This document shows positions 14,401 to 26,400 of a DNA stretch of 64,000 bases, in pieces. Under the pieces are notes generated by a model that was not told where the DNA came from, ran no database searches, and saw nothing but the letters and a program-made list of their open reading frames with translations. The position numbers were made by a program, and so were the translations under genes. Within the stretch, counting starts at the first letter, position 1, and each line of letters begins with the position of its first letter. The stretch is from positions 28,249-92,248 of the forward strand of contig NZ_VIFM01000010.1 in the NCBI RefSeq assembly GCF_006636215.1, written 5' to 3'. Source of the stretch: Myxococcus llanfairpwllgwyngyllgogerychwyrndrobwllllantysiliogogogochensis. Lineage in GTDB: Bacteria; Myxococcota; Myxococcia; Myxococcales; Myxococcaceae.

Positions 14401-17400
14401 CTCGAAGAGGGATGCAGCGTGTTGCTGGAGGTGGGCCCTGGACAGGATTTGACGCCGCTGGTGCGCGCATCGCTGGGCCAGGACAAGGACCGGGTGAAGG
14501 CGCTCGCCACGCTGCGGCGGGGGACCTCAACGCCCGAGCACGCGAGTCTCCTCGCGTCCGTGGGTGAGCTGTGGACCCAGGGTGTGGAGGTGGAGTGGTC
14601 CGCATTCTTCGCGCATGAGCAGCGCCACCGACTGCACCTGCCTACGTATCCGTTCCAGGAGAAGCGCGTCTGGGTGGAGGCAAAGCCCGGCGCTGCACCT
14701 GTGCAGCCCCTGGTCGTCGCGGAGTCCGTGCAGCTGAGGGCCGCGTCCGGAGCACCGACGCCGGTCGCGCATCTTCCGTCTGTTACGGCCATGGCGTCTG
14801 GGACGGAGCCCGGGCGTCCGACGACGACGGGACTCGTGCCCCCGCCGGCGTTGCTTGCTCCGCCGGAGTCGTCTGGGTACAGACCTGCTCACGTGGTGCC
14901 AGCGGAGGCCACTGGCGTCCGGCCCGCCCACGGAGTCCCGGCCGGGTCCCCAGACTCACCGCCCGTGCACGGACTCCCGTCCGAACCCGCTGGCTCACGG
15001 CCCACTCGCACCGTCCAGAGTGAGTCCGCTGGCTTCCGCCCTGTCCACGTAACACCGTCGGAGTCCTCGGGCTTACGGCCCACCCATGGGGCGCCAGTGG
15101 AGGCACCTCGGTCGCCACCGGTGACTCCCGAGCCGGAGCCCGTGGAAGCCACGCCGACTCGCGAGGACGCACCGCGCGGTGCCATCGAGGAGCGACTCGC
15201 GGGACTCTGGCGTGAGCGTCTGGGCCTGGAGTTCGTCGGCCGTGATGACGACTTCCTGGAGATTGGCGGCAACTCGCTGATGGCCGCGCAGCTTCTCAAC
15301 CAGGTCCGAGAAGCGTTCGGCGTGCAGCTCCCCCTGGCGGCGCTGTTCGAGGCGCCCACCGTGGCCGGCATCGCTCTGCGTATCGAGCCGATGCTGCGGC
15401 AGGCCCCCGTCGCCGCGCCGACTCGCGAGCTGCCCCTGGTCCCCCTGCCCCGCACAACCGAGCTGCCGCTCTCCTTCGTTCAGGAGCGTGTCTGGCGGCT
15501 GGAGCAGCACCTGCCCGGCCTCTCCGCGTACAACATCCCCTTCGTCCTGCGACTCGAAGGCGATCTGGACGCGGCCACGCTGGCGCGCGCGGTCCAGGAG
15601 GTCGTCCGACGGCATGAGGCCCTGCGCACGACGTATGACGTGGTCGACGGCCGGCCCGTCCAACGGTTCCACCACGACGTACACATCCCCCTCCCCATCG
15701 TCGACGTACACGGAGCCACGCCCGAGCTGCGCGAAGCCGAGGCCATGCGCCTGGCGCGCGAGGAGGCGATGCTCCCGTTCGACCTGGTGAACGGGCCCGT
15801 CATCCGGACCTCACTGCTCAGCCTGGAGCCTGGGCACCATCTGCTGCTGGGCAGCATCCACCACGTCGTCTGCGACACGCTCTCCACCGCGCTCTTCATC
15901 AACGAGCTGGTGCAGCTCTACGGTGCCTTCAAACAAGGCCGCCCATCGCCCCTGCCTCCCCTCCCCATCCAGTACGCGGACTTCGGCGCTTGGCAGCGCG
16001 GAGGCATCCGCGAGGGCCGCTTCCCCGAGCAGGAACAGTGGTGGCGTCAGCGGCTCGCGGGAATGCCGCGTCAGCTCGAAGTGGCCACGGACCGCAAGCG
16101 TCCCGCGAGCTGCCCGCTCACCTCCGTGCGCCTGCCCGTGGAGTTCCCCCGAGCCCTGGCCCGCGAGCTGGGCGCGTTCGGTAAACGCGAGGGCTTCACG
16201 TCGTACATGCTGGTGCTCGCCGCGTGGCAGACCTTGCTGCACCGCTACAGCGGACAGACGGACATCATCGTCGGCACGCCCCTGGGCAATCGCACCCGGC
16301 CGGAGCTGCTGCCCCTCATCGGATACGTGGCGCACTCCGCCGCGTTCCGCACCAGCTTCGCGGACGACCCGACGTTCCGTGAGCTGCTCAACCGCGTGCG
16401 CCAGGAGCTCAACGAGGTCCAGTCCCGTCCGGACGTGCCCTTCGAGTACCTGGTGGAAGCACTCGTCCCCGGCAAGGACATCGGCCGTGGGCGCATGACG
16501 GACACCGTCTTCGTGTTCCACAGCGGCATCAGCGGCGGAGCGGCGGCCCTGGAGATGACCGGGGTCCGCGGCTCCATCGTCGAAGTCCCGGACGGCCCCG
16601 TGCAGTGGGGCACCACGCTGTCTGACTTGACGCTCGTGCTCGGTGACGAGTCGGGCCGCGTCCACGGCGCGCTGGAGTACGCCACGGAGCTGTTCGACGC
16701 GGCGACCGCCGGTCGGATGGTGGACCATCTCCACGTGCTGCTCGCGTCCGCGATGGCTCGTCCGGATGAGCGCGTCTCTCGCCTGCCCTTGGCCACCGAG
16801 ACCGAGCGCGCCACCTGGCCCGCGCCGCGTCCCGTGCGTGTCTCCACCTCCGTTCCAGCCCAACTCGCTGAGCGCTCGAAGCGGAGCCCGGGCACCGTGG
16901 CCGCCATCATCGGGGACCAGTCCTGGTCCTGGGCGGAGCTGACCCGGCGCGCGGAGAACGTCGCCGCGAGACTGCGTGCCACGGGATTGAATCCCGGAGC
17001 CCCTGTCGCGGTCTGCCTGCCTCCGTCCCCCTCGAAGCTGGCGGTCCTCTGGGGTGTCCTCGAAGCCGGAGGCGCGGTGGTGGCCCTCGGCGCCACGGAC
17101 CTGGGTGGGCTTGCGGCCTATGCGCCCCAGGGCGCGGCAACGCCCCTGCTCATCACCTGGCGAGGGGTCGTCACCTCCTCGAAGCTCGATGCCGCGCGCA
17201 CGCTCTACCTCGAGGATCTCCTCGATGCCTCGGTGCCCGCGAGCACGGGCGCACGTGGAGCCCGCGCGGATGCGGCGGCCTGGCTGTTGCCTTCGGGCGC
17301 GGGCCAGCCGGCGTGGACGTTGGACCATCACTCCCTGGCGGAGCTGTTCACCGCGCTGGATGAGCGCCTGCGTCCGTCGGAAGGCGGCACGTGGCTCGCG

Positions 17401-20400
17401 GCGGTCGACACGTCGGCGGAGCGTCCGGAGCTGGAGGTGTTGTGGGCGCTCTCGCGCGGTCTGCGCGTGGCGTTCCCCTCCGAGCAGGTCTCCGCGCGAC
17501 TGGTGCGACTGCAAGGCGGCGGTCCTCGCACCCAGGCGATGGACATGAGCCTCATCTACTTCGCCAACGATGAGGACTCGATGACGGGTCCCAAGTACGA
17601 GCTGCTCGTCGAGGGCGCGAAGTTCGCGGATGCCCATGGCTTCTCGGCCGTCTGGACGCCCGAGCGGCACTTCCACTCGTTCGGCGGTCTCTACCCGCAG
17701 CCGGCGGTCGTCGCCGCGGCGCTGGCCACCATCACCAAACGCCTGCAGTTGCGCTCCGGCAGCGTGGTGCTGCCGCTGCATGACCCCATGCAGGTCGCCG
17801 AGCAGTGGTCCGTCGTGGACAACCTCTCCGGCGGGCGAGTGGGCCTCTCGGTGGCCACGGGCTGGCACGTGGCGGACTTCTCGTTCGCTCCGGCCAACTT
17901 CGAGGACCGCCGCAACATCCTGATGACGCACCTGGCGACCCTGCGCTCCCTGTGGCGGGGCGAGAAGATGAAGCGGCTGGGTGGTGGTGGCGTGACGGTG
18001 GAGGTGGGGCTGCGTCCGAAGCCCGTGCAGAAGGAGCTGCCCGTCTGGCTCACGGCCGTGGGCAATCCGGAGACATTCCGACTGGCCGGCGAGGTGGGCG
18101 CGGGCGTGCTCACCGGTCTGCTCGCGCTGTCCATCGACGAGCTGAAGCAGCGGGTCGCCCTCTACCGGGAGGCGTGGCGTCGCAACGGCCACCCGGGCCG
18201 AGGCCACGTCACGGTGATGCTGCACGCCTTCATCGGCGACGATGAACAGGAAGTCCTTCGCACGGTTCGCAAGCCGCTGCTGGGCTACTTCCGCAGCTCG
18301 GCGGAGATCACCGCCACGCTGCTCGCGGCCCAGGGGCACCAGGGTGAAATCGACAAGGTTTCCGAGGAGGACATCAACACCCTCCTGGAGCACACCTTCG
18401 AGCATCACGCGAAGGGCACGGGCCTCATCGGCACGGTGGAGAGCGGCTTCAAGCGCCTGCTCGACGTGAGGGTGGCGGACGTGGATGAGATCGCCGCGCT
18501 CATCGACTTCGGGCTCGAGACGCCCGTGGTGCTCAAGGGACTCGAGAAGCTCTCCGCCATCCGAGACCGCCTGGAGCAAGAGGCCGCCACGCGCCACGAG
18601 CAGGTCCTGGTGGAAGGCGACCAGGGCGTAGGCGAGGTGCTGGAGCTGGCACGGCAGTCAGGCCAGGTCCTCCTGCACACGTCCGCGCGCCTTGCGCGCA
18701 CGCTGACCGAGCTGCCCGGTTCCCGTGAGGCCCTAGGGCCCGTGGGAGCCCTGGTGCTCGATGGGGCATCCCCTGAGCTGGCCACGACGCTGCATCAGAG
18801 CTCGGGACTCCAGGTTTTGCTCGCGGGCGGCGCACGAGAAGGCGCGCTGGTTCCCCGAGGCCCCGAGGAGCGCATCCCCGCGGGCCTCCGTCCGTGGATT
18901 CTCGACGGCGCGGGCCACCCCGTGCCCGTGGGAGTCGTCGGAGAGCTGGCGCTGGAAGGCGCGGGCCTGCCCTCCGGACTGTGGCGCTCCGAAGAGGAGG
19001 AGCGCCGTCGTCTGGTGGCCCACCCCATGGGAGGCGCGTCCCAGGTGTTCCGCACGGGTCGCCATGCGCGACTGCGCGCGGATGGACGCGTGGAGAATGT
19101 CCAGGTCTCCGTACCCAAGCCCCCTGCCCCCGTGGCCAAGGCGCCACCCGCGAAGACCGAGAGCCCCGCGCCCCGTGCGGCCACGGTGCCCACCGCGCCC
19201 ACGGGGATTCCGAGGGCACGGCGCGACAGGCCGTTGCCGCTGTCCTTCGCGCAGCAGCGCCTGTGGTACCTGCAGCAGCTCGACCCGACGAGCACCGCGT
19301 ACAACAACAGCTCCAGCTTCCGGCTCGTCGGTCCGCTGGACACCGACGCGCTCCAGGCCGCGCTGAACACGTTGGTGCAGCGTCACGAGGTGATGCGGAC
19401 CACGTACCAGCTCACCGAGAACGGAGCGGTGCAGATCATCCACCCCAAGGGTGGCCTGCCCATGCCGCTGGAGGAAGTGGCTGGGGCGACCCCCGAGGAG
19501 CGCGAGGCCGAGCTGATGCGCCGCTGCCAGGAGAACGGCGCGCGGACGTTCGACCTGGAGCAGGGTCCGGTCATCCGCGCGGTGTTGCTGCGCATGGGGC
19601 CGCAGGACCACGTCCTCAACATGGTCATGCACCACGCCATCTCGGATGCGTGGTGCTCGCTGGTGCTCGCGAGAGAGATGTCGGTGCTCTACGCGTGCTT
19701 CAGCGCGGGCATCCCCAACCCCTTGCCCGAGCTGCCCGTGCAGTACGCGGACTACGCGGTCTGGCAGCGGGAGTGGCTGGAGGGCGCGGTCCTCGACGGA
19801 CAGATTCGCTGGTGGAAGGACCAGCTCATTGGAGTACCCGCGCTGGAGCTGCCCGTGGACCGGCCGCGTCCGGCGGTGCAGTCCTACGACGGTGGCAGCC
19901 TGCGCTTCGTGCTGAGTCGCGAGGTGACGGAGCCCCTGCTCGCCCTGGGCCGCAAGGAAGGCGCGACGTCGTTCATGGTGATGCTGGCGCTGTACCAGGC
20001 GTTGCTGGGCCGCCACGCGGGACAGGACGACTTCGCCATCGGCATCCCCATCGCGGGCCGCACGCAGCCGGAGACGGAGGGCCTTATCGGCTGCTTCGTC
20101 AACACCCTCGCCATGCGCTCCCAGCTCACAGGGACGCCGACCTTCCGCGAGCTATTGGGCCGCGTGAAGAAGCAGTCGCTGGGGGCCTTCTCTCGCCAGG
20201 ACGCGCCCTTCGAGCGACTGATTGAAGTGCTCCAGACGCCACGAGACCAGAGCCGCACGCCGGTCTTCCAGGTCGTCCTCAACGTCATCAACACGCCTCC
20301 GGCGGAGACCACGCATCAGACGCTCAAGCTGAGCCAGCTCGACGTCGCCACGGGGACGTCGAAGTTCGACCTGAGCCTGGAAGTCGTCGAGGGACAGGGC

Positions 20401-23400
20401 GAACTCGCCTGCCGCTTCGAGTACGCCGCGAAGCTCTTCGATGACGCCACGATGGAGCGCCTCATCGAGCACCTCAACGTGCTCGCGCGCACCGTGGTGG
20501 CCTCACCGGACCTGCCGGTGCAGCGCCTCCCGCTGATGGGCGAGGAGGAGCGGCGACAGGTGCTGGTGGAGTTCCAGGGCCGCACGGAGTCCTACCCGCG
20601 CGATGTGTCCCTGCACTCGCTCATCGAGGCCCAGGTCCTTCGTTCTCCCAACGCGGAGGCCGTCCGCTTCGAGGACTCCTCCCTCTCCTTCTCCCAGCTC
20701 GACTCTCGCGCCAACCAGCTCGCCTGGCACCTGCGCTCTCTCGGTGCTCGTCCCGGCGTCCTCGTCGGTGTCTGCCTGGAGCGCTCCCTGGACCTCGTCG
20801 TCGCGCTCCTCGCCGTCCTCAAGTCCGGCGCCGCCTACGTCCCCCTGGACCCGGCCTACCCCCGTGAGCGCCTCGCCGGAATGCTGGAGGACGCGGACGC
20901 ACCCGTCCTCGTCACCCACGAGCACCTCAAGTCCGTCCTGCCTCCTCACGCTTCTCGCGTGCTGTGCCTGGACTCCGACGCGACCGCTGTCTCTCGTCAG
21001 CCCTCGACGACTCCCTCGCCCCTGGCTGGCACAGACTCTCTCGCCTACGTCATCTTCACCTCGGGCTCCACCGGCCGCCCCAAGGGCGCCATGAATGCCC
21101 ACTCCGGCATCGTCAACCGCCTCCTGTGGATGCAGCAGCAGTACGGCCTGTCCGACTCCGACTCCGTCCTTCAGAAGACTCCCTTCTCCTTCGACGTCTC
21201 CGTCTGGGAGTTCTTCTGGCCCCTCATGACGGGCGCTCGCCTTGTCCTCGCGAAGCCTGGCGGACACCAGGACCCCGCCTACCTCGTCCGCCTCATCTCC
21301 GAGCAGCGCATCTCCACCCTGCACTTCGTCCCCTCCATGCTCCGCGCCTTCCTGGAGGAGCCGGGACTCGAGAAGCTCTCGGGACTGCGCCGCGTCGTGT
21401 GCAGTGGTGAGGCTCTCTCCTCGGAGTTGGTGGCTCGCGCCCACTCGCGCCTGCCCGCCTCCGCGGAAGTCCACAACCTCTACGGCCCCACCGAGGCCGC
21501 CGTCGACGTCTCCTTCTTCCACTGCGCTCGCGGCTCCTCCCGCTCCTCCGTCCCCATCGGCAGGCCCGTCGCCAACACCCGCCTCTACGTCCTCGACTCC
21601 CTCGGCCAGCCCACTCCCATCGGCGTCCCTGGTGAGCTCTTCATCGGCGGCGTCCAGGTCGGCCTCGGCTACTGGCGCAGGCCCCAGCTCACCGCCGAGC
21701 GCTTCCTCCCCGACGCCTTCTCCGACGCTCCCGAGGCCCGCCTCTACCGCACCGGTGACGTCGCTCGCTGGCTGCCGGACGGCACTCTCGAGTACCTCGG
21801 CCGCTCCGACTTCCAGGTCAAGCTGCGCGGCTTCCGCATCGAGCTGGGTGACATCGAGGCAGCTCTCCTTTCACACCCCTCCGTCCGCGACGCCGTCGTC
21901 CTCGTCCGCGAGGACGTCCCCGGCGACCAGCGCCTCGTCGCCTACGTCACGGGAGACGCGGAGCCGTTGACGGCGGAACTGCTGAAGACCCATCTCCAGC
22001 CGCGCCTGCCCGAGTACATGGTTCCGTCGGCCTTCACGCACCTGGGCGTGCTGCCGCTGTCTCCTAGCGGCAAGGTGGACCGAAAGGCTCTGCCCGCTCC
22101 TGATGCGCCCGTCGCGCAGCCCGGCAGGTACGTGGCGCCCCGGACACCGCTGGAGGAAACGCTTGCCACGCTCTTCGCGCAGGTGCTCGGCATCGAGCGC
22201 ATCGGAATTCACGACGGCTTCTTCGAGATGGGCGGCCACTCGCTGCTCGCCACGCAGGTGGTCGTCCGCGTCCGGGGCGCGCTGGGCCTGGAGCTGCCCC
22301 TGCGCACGCTGTTCGAGGCACCCACCGTGGCCGCGCTCGCGGCGCGTCTGGATGCCCGATCCCAGGGCACGAGCCCGAGCGGGGAGCAACCGCCCCTGGT
22401 TCGTGTGGACCGCACGGGACGACTCCCACTCTCCTTCGCGCAGCAGCGTCTGTGGTTCCTGGATCAGCTCCAGCCGGGCATGGCGCTCTACAACATGCCC
22501 GTGGCGCTGCGCCTGTCCGGACGTCTGGAGCACACCGCGTTCCAGCAGGCCGTGGACGAACTGGTGCGCCGCCACGAGTCCCTGCGCACCACGTTCCGCG
22601 TGGTGGAAGGCGAGCCTCATCAGGTCATCCACCCCGCCCTGCCCGGAAACCTCCGGGTGGTGGACCTCTCAGGCCGGTCCGCCGAGCGGCGAGCGGAAGA
22701 GACGACGCGGCTCGCGATGGAGGACGCGAGCCTTCCGTTCGACCTCACCTCGGGTCCCCTCATGCGCACCACGTTGCTCGTGCTGGAACCGAACGAGCGC
22801 GTGCTGCTCTTGTGCATGCACCACACCATCTCCGACGGCTGGTCCCAGACGGTGCTGGTGCGCGAGCTGGTCCAGCTCTACGAGGCTTTCCGCCAGGGCC
22901 TTCCGTCACCGCTGCCGGAGCTGCCGATTCAGTACGCGGACTATTCCCTCTGGCAGCGCGACTGGCTCCAGGGCGCGACGCTCCAGACGCAGCTCGACTG
23001 GTGGAAGGGCCGGCTCTCGGGTGCCCCGGGCATGCTGGACCTGCTCACCGACAAGCCTCGCCCGGCGGTGCTCTCGCACCAGGGCGCCAGCATCCCCCTG
23101 AGCCTGTCACCCGCGCTCAGCAACGCGCTGGAGGCCCTGGCTCAGCGTGAACGCGTCACGCCCTTCATGCTGTTGCTGGCCGGGTTCCAGACCTTGCTGC
23201 ACCGGTACTCAGGGCAGGACGACATCCTCATCGGCTCGCCCATCGCGGGGCGCCACCACGCCCGGACGGAGGGCCTCATCGGCTTCTTCGTCAACACGCT
23301 GGTGCTGCGCGCCCGCTTCGATCCGGACCTCACTTTCCGGGGCCTGCTGGCCCAGGTCCGCGACATGACGCTCGGGGCCTACGAACACCAGGACATCCCC

Positions 23401-26400
23401 TTCGAGCGGCTGGTGGAGGAGCTTCAGCCGACGCGTGACTTGAGCCGCACTCCGCTGTTCCAGGCCCTCTTCGCCCTCCAGAACATGCCGACCGCGGAGA
23501 TGGCACTGCCCGAGCTGACGCTGCGAAGCGTGGACGTGGAACACACCGCCAGTCGCTTCGAGCTGGAGTTGGCCCTGACCCGAACGACGGAGGGCTACAG
23601 CGGAATCCTGTCCTTCAACACGGAGCTGTTCGAGCGCTCCACCGCCGAGCGCTTCGTGGCGCACCTGCTGCGCCTGCTGGAAGCGGCCGTCGCCGACGCG
23701 GACGCGCCGCTCTCCACCCTGTCGCTGATGACCGAGGCCGAACGCCGGCGAGTCCTCGTCGAATGGAATGACACGCGCGCGGACTACCCGTCCGAGGCCA
23801 CCCTGCCCCTGCTGTTCTCCGAGCAGGTCCGGCGCACGCCCGAGGCCATCGCCCTCCAGTTCGAGGGCCAGCACCTCACCTATGCGGAACTCGACGCGCG
23901 CTCGAACCAGCTCGCTCGACACTTGCTGTCCCTGGGCTTGGGGCAGGAGCCGCGCCTCGCCGTATGCATTCCGCGCGGCCTGGAGCTCTACGTGGCGCTG
24001 CTCGGCATCCTCAAGGCCGGCGGCTGCTACGTCCCGCTCGATGCGAGCCATCCGTCGCGGCGCATCGCCTTCATGCTCGAGGACTCCAACGTCGCCGGTG
24101 TCCTCACCGTGAGCTCGGTCCAGGGCGTGATTCCCTCCGGGCCCTGGCCCGTGGTGGTGCTCGACACCGACTCTCCCCTCATCGCGAGTCGGTCCTCGGA
24201 GCCGCTCTCCGTACCGATCTGCTCGGACAACCTCGCGTACGTCACGTACACGTCGGGCTCCACCGGCACACCCAAGGGCGTGGCCATCACCCATCGGGGC
24301 GTGCTGCGACTCATCTTCGGCGCGGGCTTCGCGTCTCGTGAGCCTGGCGAGGTCATCCTCCAGGTGATTCCGCTGACGTTCGACCCTTCAGCGCAGGAGA
24401 TCTGGAGCGCGCTGCTTTCGGGAGCGCGGCTCGCCGTGTATCCGCCGGGGACGCCGGAGGTGACGGAGCTGGCCCGCGTCATCGACGAGCACCACGTCAC
24501 CACCGCGCAGCTCGCCAGCGCCCTCTTCGACGTCATGCAGCGGCATGAACCGGAGGCCCTGTCCCGACTGCCCCGGCTGTGGGTGGGAGGCGACGTGCTG
24601 CCCGTCCCCACGGCTCGCGAGCGGCTGGCGCGAGGGCTCTCGCTCACCAACGTATACGGCCCCACGGAGGCCACCGTGGTGACGACGCTGCAGGTGCTGT
24701 CACCGGGCGAGCCCCTGGGCGACTCCATCCCCATCGGCCGCCCCATTCCGAACACCCAGGTCTACGTCCTCGACGCCTCGCTGCGGCCTGTCCCGGTGGG
24801 CGTGCCCGGCGAGCTGTTCATCGGTGGCCCGGGCCTCGCGCGGGGGTACCAGGGACGTCCCGCGCTCACCGCCGAGCGCTTCGTTCCGCATCCCTTCTCC
24901 ACCACGCCCGGCGAGCGCCTCTATCGCACGGGAGATCGCGTGTGCTGGACGCAGGACGGTGTGCTCCGCTTCCTCGGACGCATCGACCTCCAGGTGAAGT
25001 TGCGCGGCTTCCGCATCGAGCTGGGTGAAATCGAGTCCTCCCTGCGCGCGCATCCCGAGGTGCGCGAGGTGGCCGTCGTCATTCGGGAGGATGTGCCCGG
25101 CGACAAGCGCCTGGTGGCCTACGTCGCCACCACCGACGGCAACGCTCCCACCGGCGAGGACCCCAAGGCGTGGCTGCGGCAACGGCTGCCCGAGTACATG
25201 GTGCCCGCGCACGTCATGTACCTGTCCGCGCTCCCGCAGACGACGCACGGCAAGGTGGACCGCAAGGCCCTGCCGGTTCCGGAGACGTCCGTGACGACGA
25301 CACCGGAGGATGCGGCACCGCGAAGCCCGCTGGAGGCCCAGCTCGCAACCATCTGGGCGGAAGTCCTGCATCGCGACACCGTGGGCCGCCACGACAACTT
25401 CTTCGAGCTGGGCGGCCACTCGCTCATGGCGACGCAGGTGGTGTCGCGCATCCGCGCCGCGCTGGGCGTGGAGCTTCCGCTGGCCAGGCTGTTCAGCGCA
25501 CCCACGGTGGCGGAGCTGGCGGCGAAGCTCGGTTCGGCCACGAAGGTGAAGGCCCCCGCCCTCACGCGCGTCCCGCGCACGGACGACCTGCCGCTGTCGT
25601 TCGCCCAGCAACGCCTGTGGTTCATTGACCAGCTCGAGCCGGGGTCCACGCTGTACAACAGCCCGCTCCCCCTGCGCCTGGAAGGCACGCTGGATGAGCG
25701 CGCCCTCCGTCAAACCTTCGACGAGCTGGTCCGGCGCCACGAGTCGCTGCGCACCACGTTCCGTTCCGAGGCGGGCCAGCCCGTCCAGAAGATCAGCCCC
25801 GCGACCTTCGTGCCCGTTCAGAAGGTGGACCTGTCGGACATGGACCCGGAGGACCTGCGCACCGCGGAGGCCTACCGGCTGGTGAACGAAGAGGCCCGTC
25901 GTCCGTTCGACCTGGCACGCGGCCCGTTGCTGCGGACGCTGTTGCTGAAGCTCCGGCCCCAGGAGCACATCCTGGTCCTCCACGTGCACCACATCGTGTC
26001 GGACGGCTGGTCGCTCGGCGTGTTCGTGCGCGAGATGACGGCGCTGTACGAGGCCTTCCGTCGAGGGCTCCCGTCGCCGCTTCCGGAGCTGTCCATCCAG
26101 TACGCTGACTACGCCGTCTGGCAGCGCTCATGGTTGCGAGACGACACGCTCACGGAGCAGGTCGGCTGGTGGAAGCAGCAGTTGGAAGGAGCGCCCTTCG
26201 CGCTGGACATGCCCACGGACAAGCCGCGTCCGGCGGTATTCAGTCACCGGGGCGCCCTCGTCGATGTGCGCCTTCCGCTGAATCTCTCCCAGGCCGTGGA
26301 GGCGCTGGCGCACAAGGAAGGCGCCTCGCCCTTCATGGTGCTGCTGGCCGCGTTCCAGACGTTGCTCCACCGGTACTCGGGGCAGGATGACATCCTCGTC

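Noticed and set aside
15400..19130. Aminotransferase (AMT) domain next to the LLM, as in some lipopeptide lines
   Set aside because: No PLP-binding motif or AMT-like sequence is seen; the space is filled by C, split A and LLM sequence.
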